A stretch of 64,000 nt of DNA from Phlebopus portentosus (taxonomy: Eukaryota > Basidiomycota > Agaricomycetes > Boletales > Boletinellaceae): the NCBI GenBank assembly GCA_037892935.1, contig JAYXKI010000001.1:310001-374000 (forward strand), given 5' to 3'. The stretch's first letter is position 1; the number at the start of each line of letters is the position of its first letter. The translations under genes and the position numbers were made by a program. Of the stretch, positions 24,676 to 35,567 are shown one piece after another. The notes below the pieces were generated by a model. The model was not told the origin of the DNA. It did not search any database and saw only the letters and a program-made list of their open reading frames with translations.

Positions 24676-25072
24676 CTTGACCTCCACCACTCACCGAGAC
24701 CAAGCACTTGCTCTGTTTAAGCATGGGCGCTCCTACAAGCATGCGGCGGGGTGCACCGCAGACCAAATTGCTATCGAGTACGTAGAGAGAATCAAGGCAC
24801 GATACAAGGACGATCCGCACACGTATCGGCTCTTTCTTAAGGCGCTTTATATTAGCGGAAAAGATCATAATTATGACAAATGAGCTTTCTCTGACTTTCG
24901 TTGATTAATTATATGTGAAGCTGAGCTTGTCGTCGGCTCTTTGGGTTCTTTGTAGGTGAATCGAAAAGTCGAGCGCTTGTTCAAGGATGCGCCAGACTTG
25001 CTCGCGGAGTTTACAGAAGTATTTGCCTGTCGATTGGAAAGAGGGTCGGGCGTAAAGTACGCACGCCGCTGA
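24676..25072 (+). pseudogene. SIN3-like copy A (PAH2 only)
   Basis: The piece starts with the leader sequence found before the other copies (ACCAAGCACTTGCTCTG). It then encodes a PAH2-like segment IEYVERIKARYKDDPHTYRLF followed by HNYDK. After a stretch matching the second PAH2 intron, ending TGTAG at 24955, it reads [19 protein letters not shown]. The full SIN3 gene at 43-50 kb reads [18 protein letters not shown] and [17 protein letters not shown] at the same places. PAH1 is absent. The 5' splice donor is not preserved (ATGACAAATGAG) and no upstream start joins cleanly, so it is best read as a relic. It lies 0.6 kb downstream of the unknown gene at 22307. Confidence 0.75.
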
Positions 25073-26041
25073 TATTGCTGCAGTCATATCCGACAAGCTT
25101 AACGATGGCGATCTTTAGTTGCCTGCATTTCGGATAACTACTTTGATGTGTGACTGGAGCTTGTAATCTCCCGATTGGCGTTTTGTATAGTCAACTTGAA
25201 ATTTCGACGCAGAATGCATGTTGCTGTAACTTGAAGTCCTCACTCAGTACTAGTGGCAATAAACAATATGAAATTTGAAATCCCCCTTCTGGTTTGTTTA
25301 GTTATTGCAACGTTGGAAACATGGTGGAAACGTTGGAAACCCATGGTGTCTATTTGTCATTGAAGTCTTGCTGTGCATACATCGAGAGGAAAAAAAATAG
25401 ATTGCATTTGACACACATATACACTCAGCATATAATGTGCTTGCAAGAAACTTTGAGTGAACTGGGAGTGATTTATTGCAAAAAAATTTGACAGAATGGT
25501 ATATATATTGATCACATCTTCCATATCTCCTCATTGCCCAAGTCCATGTTTGGCTGCCCTCGACCATCTACCTGCTTTCCATTCCCCTGTTCCTTTCTCA
25601 CATCCTCCTTAAGTTTTGTTGCGTGATCTTCATCTGCCCAAAGGTCGAGAAGAATAGGCGATTTAATATCATTGTGCAGTCGATTGAGCTGTATTTTGAG
25701 TTCTTCAGGTGACAAAACCCTAACAGACATTCACTGCGTTCCATGTGTTTCTACTGTACGTCATGTAGATTAGAATAGCTTGGGTAACATGATTATAAAA
25801 GACTGTCTAGTGAGCCCATGTGACTGGATTGAATGTAGTCAATTATATGTCATGTGAGTGTAACCTAAAAGAACCTTGTGTAGTCAGCTTGACGGATCAG
25901 GCAGTTGATTCCCGTATACGTCCTATCTAGATCGACTTTAGATGTCTGTAGATAAGATAAACACTGCCACTCTGATAAACTTGTGATCGCGACTTCGACG
26001 CGACTTTTTACAAGTCTATCTTTACCACTTACTTGCTCGTC
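25073..26041. other. Left flank of the CACTA transposon
   Basis: About 970 bp. Positions 25190-25310 resemble the sequence found downstream of SIN3-like copies B and D (AACTTGAAATTTC and the TTCTGGTTTGTTTAG element). A CATGTGACT box at 25817-25825 resembles the box upstream of copies B-E. Somewhere between 25310 and 26041 lies the left end of the transposon; no clear terminal inverted repeat was found. Confidence 0.5.
25512..25730 (-). CDS. Possible small hypothetical protein
   Basis: A 72-codon ORF (MSVRVLSPEELKIQLNRL...) with balanced, charged, helix-compatible composition (LRNRLHNDI, KEDVRKEQG-like). I do not recognise it and there is no promoter or homology support. It lies between copy A and the transposase, so it could be part of the element, a cargo gene or a chance ORF. 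Confidence 0.25.
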   Translation of the reverse strand: MSVRVLSPEELKIQLNRLHNDIKSPILLDLWADEDHATKLKEDVRKEQGNGKQVDGRGQPNMDLGNEEIWKM

Positions 26042-29000
26042 ATGCCCAGCTTGCTCAGAACGACAAAACGAAGCTCGACCACGTACCAGCAGGCCAAGGT
26101 AACCTGTTTATGTCAAGAATGCTGGCAGAAGAGCGAGGGTCGTGGATTCAAGATACCCAAATATAAGGCGCGACGGCATGCTCTCCTTCATCCAAGAACA
26201 AAAAATTTGCTCCCACCGCCTTCGGATTCAAGATACCGTGCCCAACCTTTCGAACGTCCGATCTCAATACAAGCAACAGCAACAGCAACAGCGGCAACAA
26301 CAACAACAGCAGCAGCAGCAACAACAACAGCAACTGCAGTAGTCGCTGCTCCAGTCGCTGCTGCGGCTGCGGCTGCGGCTGCGGCGGCGGAACCTTCTAG
26401 TCATCTTCTACAGACCGGTTCCGCTCGAATGGAGTCAGTTCATGTCGGGGATGGAGTCGAATGGGACTGGAATGACGCAGGCGGAATGGATCTAGGTGCG
26501 TAAATTATCTTTCTCACCCTTAGCGATGTAACTCATCCTGGTGTGGTAGATTGCTTCGAACTCGCTCAGAATGACATCGAAACTGGCCGGAACCCAAGTT
26601 CTGATCAAGAAGAAACTACAGACGATGATCAGGAAGTAAGCTCGACGCATACAACTAACTTGTCAACTTCTGCTATCCCGCCTGAACTCGTTCGTCCATC
26701 GTACATCTTTCCTCCCAAAAAGCCGATGCCTAGACCTCAGGAAATTCTGGAGGACTCTGATACCTGTCTGTTCTGGAGAATTATTATGCTTCTTGTAATC
26801 TGGCTGCATCTGACCTACCATTTGTCACATCGCGGCTGCGACCTTATTCTTCGTGTTCTTAGCCTCGTCTTCGCGCTTTTGAATGCCTTTCCTAGCAGTT
26901 CAGATCCTATTCTAAGTCTCCGTTCAGCCTTCCGAAGATTTCATCTTGAGGACTCATTCCTCGTCTTACCTATTTGTACAAATTGTGGAAAGGTCGCTCC
27001 TCCTTATTCGCCTGTGGATTCTATTTGCTCTGATTGCTCCACTGTTCTTTTCGACTCGTCTACTGCGATCTCAAGAAACTTGAAGAGTATAAAACCATTT
27101 ATACAGCTCCCATACAACTCGTTGACTCATCAGATTACTGATCTCCTTAGTCGTGAAGGAATGGAGGAGGCCATCGACGAGTGGCGCTCTCGGGAACGGA
27201 CGGACGGCGTCCTGCAAGACATCATGGATGGCGAGGTGTGGAAAACAATTGCGGGCCCGGATGGCAAGCCATTTTTCGACAATGACCCTGATCGATCAAG
27301 CAAGGATGAGATTCGAATAGGTATAACTTTGGGATTTGACGGGTGAGCTCCATCCGTGTATTCTATCTCATCGATTGAAGAGTTGCATTTCTCTACAGAT
27401 TCGCCTACCAGACTAGCAGGACAGCGGCATCGTACTCGTCCGATGTACTCTCTTGTTCCATAGCAAATTTACCTATCCAACTAAAGTAAGTCGCTTACTC
27501 TCATAAAACCAGTCATTTTTAACAAATCGACTCTATCAGGTGCCTCACACGGAATCTTTTGATTCTATGCATCTACCCGGGACCAAAGGCCCCGGGTTGG
27601 AAGCAAACTCAACAAATAATGGTGTATGTCGTTGACGAGCTCATGCATCTTTTCCAGGAAGGTGTACGTATCCCTACTTTGTTATATCCAGAAGGTAAGT
27701 CGCGTAAACATGCGAGACTCGAGTTAGTGATAGATCCTAGCTGAGTATAGTCCTACAGGTCGTCTCGTCCGTGTCATCCTGGTTGCCGTATGCTGCGATC
27801 ACCCGGCGCTTTGTCGAATGGTGGGGTTTGCTGACCATAACCATCAGCACCGCTTTTGTACACGGTGTACCATCCCTCACAAAGAACTTCGGACAGAAAA
27901 TGGTCTAAAAGATAGTAAGTTTTTATTCGGTGATGGTCAACGTTCGACTGATTTACATTGGAATATTATAGGCTATGCTCATCGAACTGGCAATGAGCAT
28001 AGAGAAAATGCCTTCCAGTTTCTGGCGGCCAGCGAGGATGAGAAGGACGAAATTTTTGAACAGAAGGGAGCGCGCTACACCGAGCTAGCGAGACTCCCAT
28101 ATTTCGATGCCGTCAGGATGACGGTCATCGATCCAATGCATAATATGCTTCTTGGTGTGTCATTCCTGAATATTTGCATTCCCTTATATCGCATACTGCG
28201 TGTGCACTCTCAAGTACGTCATTCAGGTATTATGAGATCCCAATGGCACGATTCGCTCATCAAGACGGAGTCCTTACGAAAACGTACCGAGCCGAACCGT
28301 GTACCTCGTGAGCTCGATCTTTTGAACAGGTATCTCAAAGAGGTGAGTGTATTAATCTAATCGTCTTTTATCCTTTCTTTCTATCTTGGAACGTGGGTGT
28401 GTGTATCTATAGTTCGAGATGCCGTCCTGGGTAGGCCGGCTTCCTTCCGATGCTGGGTATCCTGCTGCGGGTTCGTTGAGCGCCGATGAGTACAAAGCGC
28501 TCCTTCTGGTTTATCTTCCACTTATCGTGAGTATTTCGTCAGTGTACGATGTATAGTTCCAGAGGTGACGCATGCCATTTCAGTTGCCGTTTATCTGGGA
28601 AGAATGGCAACCCGTAGCTCGGAAGGAGTATGGGAAGAAACTTATGAACTGGCAGAAGAAAGAGACGGCAAGACGAAAGCGCGTGGCTTCAGGAAAGGCT
28701 CGCAAAGGCGACGATACTCCCTTGCCAAAGCCCATCTTGCGTATGCACGAAGAGGAAGCCGATAACTTCCTCAATCTCGCCGCATCACTAAAAATCATAC
28801 TTTCTCGATCGATTTTGGTAACTGATCTTCCCCGCGCGCGTTTTTTTCTGCAGAAATACTTGCAGATATACCTAAAGGTGAGCCGAGCTATTTTTCGAAC
28901 GAATGAAAAAAAGTATTTCATTTTCATCCCTTAGATTCACCCGTCAGACGTGAAGCCCAATTTTCATTGGGCTGTGCATATATTTGATCAAATCAGCGAC

Positions 29001-30087
29001 TACGGACCAGTTTACGGGTTCTGGTCCTTTACGAATGAACGCCTCAACAAACTACTCAAAAGCTATAATACCAACAATCATGGAGGCGGGGAGGTCGAGA
29101 CAAGCTTCATGCGCGCGCATATACGAGACTCGCGAATTCGCGATCTCGCTCTGGGGGCAAGGAGGAGCGAAGATTTTGGCCTGAGAGAGGCGGCCTTACT
29201 CTTGCTCCAAACGGATAACGATAATCGAGGGACAGTTGCGGGAATGGCTAGAGAATTAGACGAAGCGGCAAACGAAGGTAAGAACATAAATTGATTTGTT
29301 CACTTTTGCTTCGTTTCTATGTGCTCTTTATGTTCTCAGCTGCTCAGAAACTTTCCCTGGGACCTGGAGCGAAAGAGCTGCTGCCGAAATCACTGCAGAG
29401 AGACTTTCTGGACTTTTACAGCTCTCATTATCCCTTGGCGAGGATTTGCTCGCGCACTGCAAGTATCGACCCTGGTGATTCGACGAACTTCCTTCGCGAC
29501 AGCGCTACCTCTCACAAACATATCATACTTAATGGCCGGCGCGTAGTAGCTTCATCAAGTCCCTTCAAGGCGCCAAACTCCATCATTCAAGCTCGTTTTC
29601 GTACTACAAAGTTTGTTGGGCAGGTATATGATATTTTCACGCACTTCCAGCCTCCTCTGTCAAGTCCATTGATACTTCTCCACGTTCGCTGGTTTCAACC
29701 ACTCCGTTCTGGGGTCTTCAACTCGCAATTATGGAACGAACGGTATGTATTTATGATCTCGAACATCTTCTTTCGGATTTCACGATCACGATTTCAAGTC
29801 CTGAACTCGAAGTTGCGTTCTTCGAGTTCGATTCGTATTTAGACCCAACAACCAGTGGCCCCCTTTCCTTAATAACTCCCGGCGACTTTATTTCTCAAGC
29901 CTGTAGAGTGCGCATCGTTTATCATCCCCGACGCGACGAGGATGACGATGACGACGACGACGAAGAGGACGATGACGAATACATTCGGATCTGGGCGACC
30001 ATCGGACTAACAAAGGTACGCTCACATTTCTATAGCATATACTCTGCCATTCACGATTATACTGTACAGGACTCTATCACTATCTAA
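26042..30087 (+). CDS. Tnp2-family transposase of a CACTA (CMC/EnSpm) DNA transposon
   Basis: About ten exons from ATG 26042 (MPSLLRTTKRS) to the stop at 30087. In order: an N-terminal Cys motif (VTCLCQECW ... GFKIPKYKARRH); a low-complexity Ala/Thr tract from a CAG/CAA/GCN repeat; a zinc-ribbon-like CTNCGKVAPPY...CSDC; the Tnp2 core IRIGITLGFDGFAYQ, YPGPKAPG, VCCDHPALCRMVGFADHNHQ, RFCTRC and YFDAVRMTVIDPMHNMLLG; a C-terminal DUF4218-like block (NFHWAVHIFDQISDYGPVYG, FWSFTNERLNK). This order is that of basidiomycete Tnp2 transposases, which excise and reinsert elements with CACTA ends. I found no stop inside the joined exons, so the enzyme may be active. It ends with an Asp-rich tract and converges on the accessory gene at 30205. 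Confidence 0.85.
26271..26395 (+). repeat. CAG/CAA trinucleotide repeat followed by GCGGCT repeat
   Basis: Interrupted CAG/CAA units run to about 26340, then (CTGCGG)n units. In the transposase frame this encodes a Thr/Ala-rich tract; in another frame it would be polyglutamine. Confidence 0.85.
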
Positions 30088-30204
30088 CTTGACCTTTCGA
30101 AACAGCGTTCAAGAAACTTCGTGCACGTTCAAGACATCTAGAGTTACCAGAAGAGTACATGCGTCCAGACTGGATGATTCTTACGGTTCTCCCAATTCCA
30201 TCAC

Positions 30205-31732
30205 TCACGCGAACCCTTCTGGATCCTTGTCAGCCATGTTGAGAGTGTTGCCCTCTTCCTCGTGTGCCGCAAGCCACTCTGGATCGACCATGAAGGGAAG
30301 GATCGGCGACTTTCCGTTAGGAGGCGCCGGATCCTCCTTACCGAAGTCGACCTTCGGTACCAGGACCCTCGCACGGCCCCGTTTTTTCTTCTGACTGCGC
30401 ATCGAGGCTAGTAGCGCGTCAAGCTCTTGCATAATACCGTCGTACTATCAGGAGGTAAGTACATTTGAAATTACGCCAGCTTTATAGTACTCACTTTTTC
30501 CGAACGAAAAGTTTTTTTTTTTTTTTCCCAGACGGGTGCATTCTGGATCTGTTCCGCCTGGGAGATATTCGCCTTCCTGGCCATTTTGAAGTAATGAGCG
30601 TCCTTCGCCTTCTGGACTTTTTTCTCCATCTTTTTCGTTCCGTCCTCGTCGTCACTCGCTTCTGAACATTCGGAAACTTCAGGAGTATCGAGCTCGCTCT
30701 GATACTCCGTCATATAGTTGGGATCGAACACCTCGTCTGGTAAGTCGCATTTATGCTTCGCTTTGTAAGCTTCCCTGGCCCCTTTTCGACTGTTGCTGAG
30801 CTTTTTTTTACTTCAGTTTTCTTTTCGTGATCTGCATACAGTGTAAGTACTCACTGCTATCTGTCGTGCATACCGACGGTTCTGTCTTTGCCAATCTTCT
30901 TTCTTCTTTTTCTTCTTGTCATCCTTCTCTGTCTGATGAACCGCCTTCCAACCATTGAAGGTTCGTCTCGCGAATACACGAAGGTCGTCGAGGGTAAACT
31001 CGTGTCCCTCGTATTCATACTTGCCAGGAACTGACGACTATCATACATTCAGGTTATTTTTTCATCTCCTAATTGAAATCATCCGGTACGCACCTTGTTC
31101 TCCTCTGCAACTAATTTGGCCGCTCGCTCAATAATTTCTCGGTTCGGGCTTTCTGTAGCCATGCGCGTATAGTCTGGAGCCATTGTCTCCTCTCCTTCAA
31201 TTTCATCTTCGTTTCGTCCTGTGAGTCCTTTCATTGTGGCCCGGATGGATCTCTGACGAAATAAGTTAGCATATATGCGCTTTTGCTTTCATGTACCACC
31301 CGTTCATGAAATGGTACGTACCACCAAGTCTTCGCGTGCCAGTTTCTGATCTCCATTTATACTACCCAGGCCACCAGCAAGTTTGAACCTCTTCGATTCC
31401 CTGCTTTCGCGGTCTTCTTGGATGGTCCTCTTCAGAGTTTCGAGCTCGTTTCCGAGAGTTTCGACCTCCCTGCGCAGATGGAGAAGCTCGTCTTGATCTG
31501 AGCTGGGAGGTTCGAAATGGAAGTCGTCCACCGATGCGTGCTCATTTACATCAAAGAGCGTCTGCGATGAGGACAGCTGGTCGACAGCTGGTGGTATCTG
31601 GCCTGGTGGGGGTTTCTGGGCTGGTGGATGCATTTGGGTCGCGTTCGCATGGGCCTGGTTCTGGAAGAAGAGACTGAGCAGCGCTACAGCCTCTGGCGTG
31701 AGTGCAGGAACTGCCGAAGGTATGTTGCTCAT
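30205..31732 (-). CDS. Accessory protein of the CACTA element
   Basis: Five exons on the minus strand from ATG 31732 (MSNIPSAVPALTPEAVALL) to the stop at 30205. The N-terminal part is Gln/Pro-rich. Next comes a coiled-coil-like helix (LLHLRREVETLGNELETLKR), then RSIRATMKGLTGRNEDEIEG. A basic region (EKDDKKKKKEDWQRQNRRYA), an acidic one (VSECSEASDDEDGTKKMEKK) and a basic, Pro-rich C-terminus (SQKKKRGRARVLVPKVDFGK) follow. It faces the transposase gene, with a 117-bp gap between stop codons, the two-gene arrangement of many CACTA elements. It may be the DNA-binding partner (TnpA-like role), which is inference from position and composition only. Frames are open across all exons I joined. Confidence 0.65.
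30512..30526 (+). repeat. T15 homopolymer
   Basis: Uninterrupted T run inside an intron of the accessory gene. On that gene's strand it is A15. Length is likely to be assembly-sensitive. Confidence 0.9.
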
Positions 31733-32105
31733 TGCTGTCTAATTTTGTTGCAGGTACTGAATTTGAATTGAAGGAACTCACGAAGCCGCGACGCGACGCG
31801 ACGCGTTCTAGTACATCACGGGAACGATTTGATTACGTGTATTGTTGGGAAACCACCGTCTGTGGACGCTTACTGTACATGTCATCATGTAAAGGGGTTT
31901 CCCACATGCATGTGACCTAGACGTTCCTATAAATGATTTTCAGTTCGAGTCACAGGAACACAGCCGAGCATCATCTGCCCAACCACCACTCATCGAGGTT
32001 AAGCTTTTGCTCTGTTGCTGGTGTGGCCGTCGCTTCAACACTGCAGCCTGAGCAGACAGAGCTAATGTTGTAGTACCGACGAGAGAAATTGGTCCAGACG
32101 CCGCC
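31733..32105. other. Right flank of the CACTA element and upstream region of copy B
   Basis: The first part is the accessory-gene promoter, with a (GACGC)3-like run near 31792. The second part is the upstream region of SIN3-like copy B, with CATGTGACC at 31909-31917. The transposon's right end must lie within this stretch, but its terminal repeat could not be identified. Confidence 0.5.
31909..31917 (+). promoter_or_regulatory. CATGTGACC box upstream of SIN3-like copy B
   Basis: The same box occurs at 33110-33118 (copy C) and 34626-34634 (copy D), and as CATGTGAGC at 35779-35787 (copy E), 118-197 bp before the inferred starts. CATGTG fits the E-box consensus CANNTG. It may be a bHLH-type site or simply duplicated promoter DNA. 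Confidence 0.45.
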
Positions 32106-32820
32106 ATGCGAGTTACACCCGAAGTGGACCATTTTGCGTTGCTCGACATCACAAATTACGACGATAAAGAAGAATATACTCCAGAAGGAACGATGAGTCT
32201 CGATGCAACGGACACTCTCGACTATCTGGACGTCATAAAGGAGCGTTACAGGGAGAACAGGCCTGATGTATACAGCGAATTTCTGAATATTATGAAAGAT
32301 TTCAAGAGCGAGATGTATGATTTCTCTGCCCATGATTTTGCATCATATGAGGCTCATAATGGTGACACAGAATCGATACTTCCGAAGTGATAGACCGTGT
32401 ATCAAGCTTGTTCAGAGGCATGACGACTTGATACAAGGATTTAATACGTTCTTGCCTCGGGGTGTCGCATACCATGCACCAGTGTTGCGACAGACACGAT
32501 AGCTACGTCGGAGCTTTACCCAGATGGAATCCACAACAAACCGGGTGGAGGATACCCTTTCCGATTGATAAAGCCGTTCAGTTAGTGAACAAGGTTAAAA
32601 CTCTGTATAGAAACAACCCAGAAAAGTACATACTCTTCCTGGAGACGTTACGGTCTATAAGGAAAGTCAGGATTCCGACGATGTAGGTTTTCTCCCACTT
32701 CATTCATCGAACATGAAGTTGACTTACTCCTGATCTTGTAGGTGTATCACTAAGTTGAGCTCTTGTTTTGGGATTCACCAGATTTGCTCGCGGGTTTGAA
32801 AGAATTCTGTAATGTACGCC
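32106..32820 (+). pseudogene. SIN3-like copy B (PAH1 + PAH2), several frameshifts
   Basis: Opens at ATG 32106 in an acidic leader similar to copy D (DHFALLDITNYDDKEE). Then comes a PAH1 motif, TLDYLDVIKERYRENRPDVY and SEFLNIMKDFKSEM, an intron at the SIN3 position, and IDTSEVIDRVSSLFRG. PAH2 follows as AVQLVNKVKTLYRNNPEKY, ILFLETLRSIRK, with its second half at 32742-32820. Compared with SIN3 and copy D the frame slips near 32425 (GGC for GGGC), 32458, 32560 and 32660, each time by one base in a short homopolymer. The last exon also has an in-frame TAA. It would be a pseudogene as written. Confidence 0.8.
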
Positions 32821-33227
32821 TACCGAGAAACTAACCTTTCCTTCGATTCAAACTAAATCAGGCATTGTGCATCAAAGTTAACTAAATGCAATTGTTATTA
32901 CTTCTATTCTGGAGAGTGGACTAGTTCCAAATCGGCTTCGGGTAAACTTGACATCTCAATTGAGATCTTATACCCGTCCCAGCGTTCCTCACTCCGTGGT
33001 AATGAGAATCACTACAAAGCTCAAAATCTCCTTTCCGGTTTGTTCAGCTGTTCTTGGATGCATCTGTCGACGCCTGTGTTTGTTCTGACTGTGAAGTGGT
33101 TCAGACGTGCATGTGACCAACCGAATGTGAAATGACTCGGCGCATAGATCATATATCATTTAGCATCATTCGCGCCTTCTTACTTGACTACCACCCGCCG
33201 AGACCAGCCACTTGCTCTGTTGTTACT
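32821..33227. other. Spacer between copies B and C
   Basis: About 400 bp of duplicated non-coding DNA. Segments at 32941-32975 (AAACTTGACATCTC) and 33022-33055 (CCTTTCCGGTTTGTTCAG) recur after copy A (25190-25306) and after copy D (35659-35755). Positions 33110-33227 are the promoter of copy C. Confidence 0.5.
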
Positions 33228-33935
33228 ATGGACATTGCTTCAAGCACTGCAGCCCGAGCAGACACAGATAATGATGTAGTATTGACTAAAGAAAGTGGTC
33301 CAGACAGCGTCATGCAAGAAAAGTCTGAGGCGGTTCGTGATTCCGAACAACGAGAAGCAGTCCGCGACGATGACTATAAGGAGCAACCTACCTCAGAGGA
33401 ACCGATCAATCTCACTGTAACGGATGTACTCAACTATATAGACGCTATAAAGGCACGATTCGCACAGAAGAGGCCCGATGTGTACAATAATTTTCTGGAT
33501 ACTATGGAGGATTTCAAAAGCCACGTGTATGGTTTCTATACCTATGCTTTTCATCATATACGACTGATAATGATGGCACAGGATCAATACTCGTAGATCG
33601 TTTATCAAGCCTATTCGAAGGGCTAAACGATTTGGTACAAGGATTTAACAAGTTCTTTGGATGGAAGCCGCAACGAACAGGTTAGACAGCGACGAGGCGC
33701 ACCAGTCGCTCGGTCCAATAGTCATAATTCTGTCCGGTTCGTGAACAACGTCAAGGCTCGGTTGTAGATTGTTCCTGGAGGTATTGCGTTTACTTATGAA
33801 GAATCAGAATTATGACGACATAGGTTTCTCCGCTTTCGACATCAAACGTGAAGTTGACCTGTCTTTGCTCTTGTAGATCTATCACGAAGTTGAGTACTTA
33901 TTATAGGATGCACAAGATTTACTCGAGAAGCATAA
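33228..33935 (+). pseudogene. SIN3-like copy C (PAH1 + PAH2), disrupted
   Basis: Has the clearest start (MDIASSTAARADTDNDVV), which parallels the SIN3 start [16 protein letters not shown]1 is well kept: TVTDVLNYIDAIKARFAQ and [19 protein letters not shown], with the intron donor at the SIN3 position. After the splice, part of IDTPGVI is deleted and the frame is lost, although LSSLFEGLNDLVQGFNKFF is readable in another frame. PAH2 is cut short (FVNNVKARL then TAG). Its second half at about 33880 has an in-frame TAG. Expression of a free PAH1 peptide is possible. Confidence 0.8.
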
Positions 33936-33979
33936 TAGACGATGTACCCTATAGCACATCTTCCATCGAGAGTCCAATC

Positions 33980-34150
33980 CTGTCTTCGGCTTCTACTCAG
34001 TCAGGTATTGCACAGCGAAGGCTCCCGAATGCAACTGTCACTTGCCGCCCGGGTGAACTGGTCCTGCAAAGGGCTCTTCCTAAGCGTGCAAGCTTCCCTG
34101 TCGTGGATTCAATATTGAATCTCCTAATTCGCATGAGACTAGTCTGGTGT
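33980..34150 (+). pseudogene. Fragment of the last exon of the gene at 22307-24065
   Basis: The translation GELVLQRALPKRASFPVVDS resembles NEQVPQSAPPKRTSFPVAVL of the unknown gene's last exon (near 23870-23930), and the nucleotides match too (CCTGCAAAG / CCTAAGCGTGCAAG against CCCGCAAAG / CCTAAGCGTACGAG). It lies between copies C and F. Since copy A sits just downstream of the parent exon, a segment with the gene end may have moved together with a SIN3-like copy. Confidence 0.5.
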
Positions 34151-34254
34151 TATCGGGAAAGCAGACGACTAAATGTCTTCATTTAGACTTATCGGATATA
34201 ACTGCAGCAGAAAGGAAAATCGCTTTACGCCGACTTCATTTCATGTACCAGGCA

Positions 34255-34515
34255 CATAGCTCTTAAACTTCTCGAGCAAGTCGAGCACACCCTTGAACAA
34301 GTACTCGACTTCTCGGTACTACAATAACATAAAGCCAAAGTCGGTTTCAAATTTAAGTAAGCAATGGAAAAACTGAGAAGACTTACTTCCATCGACAAAA
34401 TTCTGATTTTTCTGTAAGAATGTAGTGCCTTGCGGAACAGCTTGTGTCTCCGGATCGTCTTCGTACCGCGCAGTTTTGTAAACTTGAAATCTCAACTGGG
34501 ATCTTACGCACGTTG
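34255..34515 (-). pseudogene. SIN3-like copy F, inverted PAH2 fragment
   Basis: Read on the minus strand it gives KTARYEDDPET, a KALHSYRKNQNF-like segment readable only in another frame, then an intron-like stretch and YREVEYLFKGVLDLLEKFKSY. These match both PAH2 exons of SIN3 ([12 protein letters not shown] ... [17 protein letters not shown]). A frameshift separates EDDPET from the rest. It is the only copy in opposite orientation, so the array has gone through an inversion or inverted insertion. Confidence 0.65.
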
Positions 34516-34795
34516 CAACATCAGACCTCATTTAGCGGTAGCAAATCCAATATCAATACTTAAAAAAGTGCCTTTTTTATATTTATATTTATATACATAC
34601 GTACTGTGAAGAGTTTTCTCCCGATCATGTGACCCAGACGTACGCGTGATATTTAATGAGCCACAACAACTTCTTCGATCGACACCCACTCTTTACCAAA
34701 CCACTCATCGAAGACCAAGCACTTGCCCTTTAATCTGTACTATACCATTAGTTCTGCCTTCTCGGACTGCAGTACTGGAAACGACATCGGTACTA
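34516..34795. other. Spacer and promoter of copy D
   Basis: Just under 300 bp, with an AT-rich run (34585-34605, repeats of TTTATAT), the CATGTGACC box at 34626 and the leader sequence shared with the other copies (AAGACCAAGCACTTGCC). The ATG used by copy C is ATA here. Confidence 0.45.
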
Positions 34796-35567
34796 ATGAC
34801 AGAAAGTGGTCCAGACGCTGTCACACAATTGAAAGCCGAAGAGGACCACTTTGTGTTGCTCGACGTCACGAATCGCGATGATAAAGAGGGACCTACTCCA
34901 GGAGGGCCGATAAAACTCGATTTAATGGATGCACTGGACTATCTTGACGCTGTAAAGATGCGCTTTCTGGACAGGAGGCCTGATGTGTACAATAATTTTC
35001 TGGATATTATGGAGGATTTCAAACTGGGGGTGTATGGTTTTTTCTATCTATGCTTCCATCCATTGCGTAACTGATAGGTATGATGTAGAATCGATATTCC
35101 TGGGGTGATGGACCGTGTATCAAACCTATTCAGAGGGCATAACGATTTGACACAAGAATTTAATAAGTTCTTGCCTCCAGGATATGACATGTCTTGTACC
35201 CGTGCTGCGTCGGACACGACAGCTGTTCCCTCGGAGACTAGTTTGAATGGCATCCGAAACAGACCGGATAGAGGAAGACAGGAAACACAGGGTGATCGCT
35301 CTGAGTTTCATATTGCTATCTGGTTTGTGCACAAGGTCAAGACTCGGTATGAAACAATCCGGAGAAATATATACACTTCCTAGAGGCATTACACTTTTAC
35401 AGGAAAAGTTCGGATTTTGACGACGTAGGTCATATCTGTTCCATTCATCGAATTCGCCAGCTGACTTGTCTTTGTTCTCCTAGGTATATTGCAAAGTCGA
35501 GCCCTTATTTCGGGATGCACCTGATTTGCTCGCGGAGTTCAAAGAATTCTTTGTACCCGTAGCTTGA
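34796..35567 (+). pseudogene. SIN3-like copy D (PAH1 + PAH2), nearly intact
   Basis: Best-preserved copy. From ATG 34796: MTESGPDAVTQLKAEEDHF, PAH1 ([30 protein letters not shown]), an intron at the SIN3 position, then [20 protein letters not shown] and [17 protein letters not shown]2 begins [16 protein letters not shown]. Here the frame slips by one base (GAAACAATC where the other copies imply GAAAACAATC, near 35350). With the slip ignored, PAH2 continues in frame through a good GTAGGT donor and ends [19 protein letters not shown] with TGA at 35565. The full reading is a protein of about 220 residues with two PAH domains and nothing else. Whether the slip is real decides between gene and pseudogene. 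Confidence 0.7.

Noticed and set aside
26142..26342. Polyglutamine ORF over the CAG/CAA repeat
   Set aside because: Alternative frame of the transposase exon; the transposase frame reads Thr/Ala and continues into conserved domains.
25310..32105. Terminal inverted repeats of the CACTA element
   Set aside because: CACTA-like and TAGTG-like words exist on both sides, but no pair of matching ends longer than a few bases was found.
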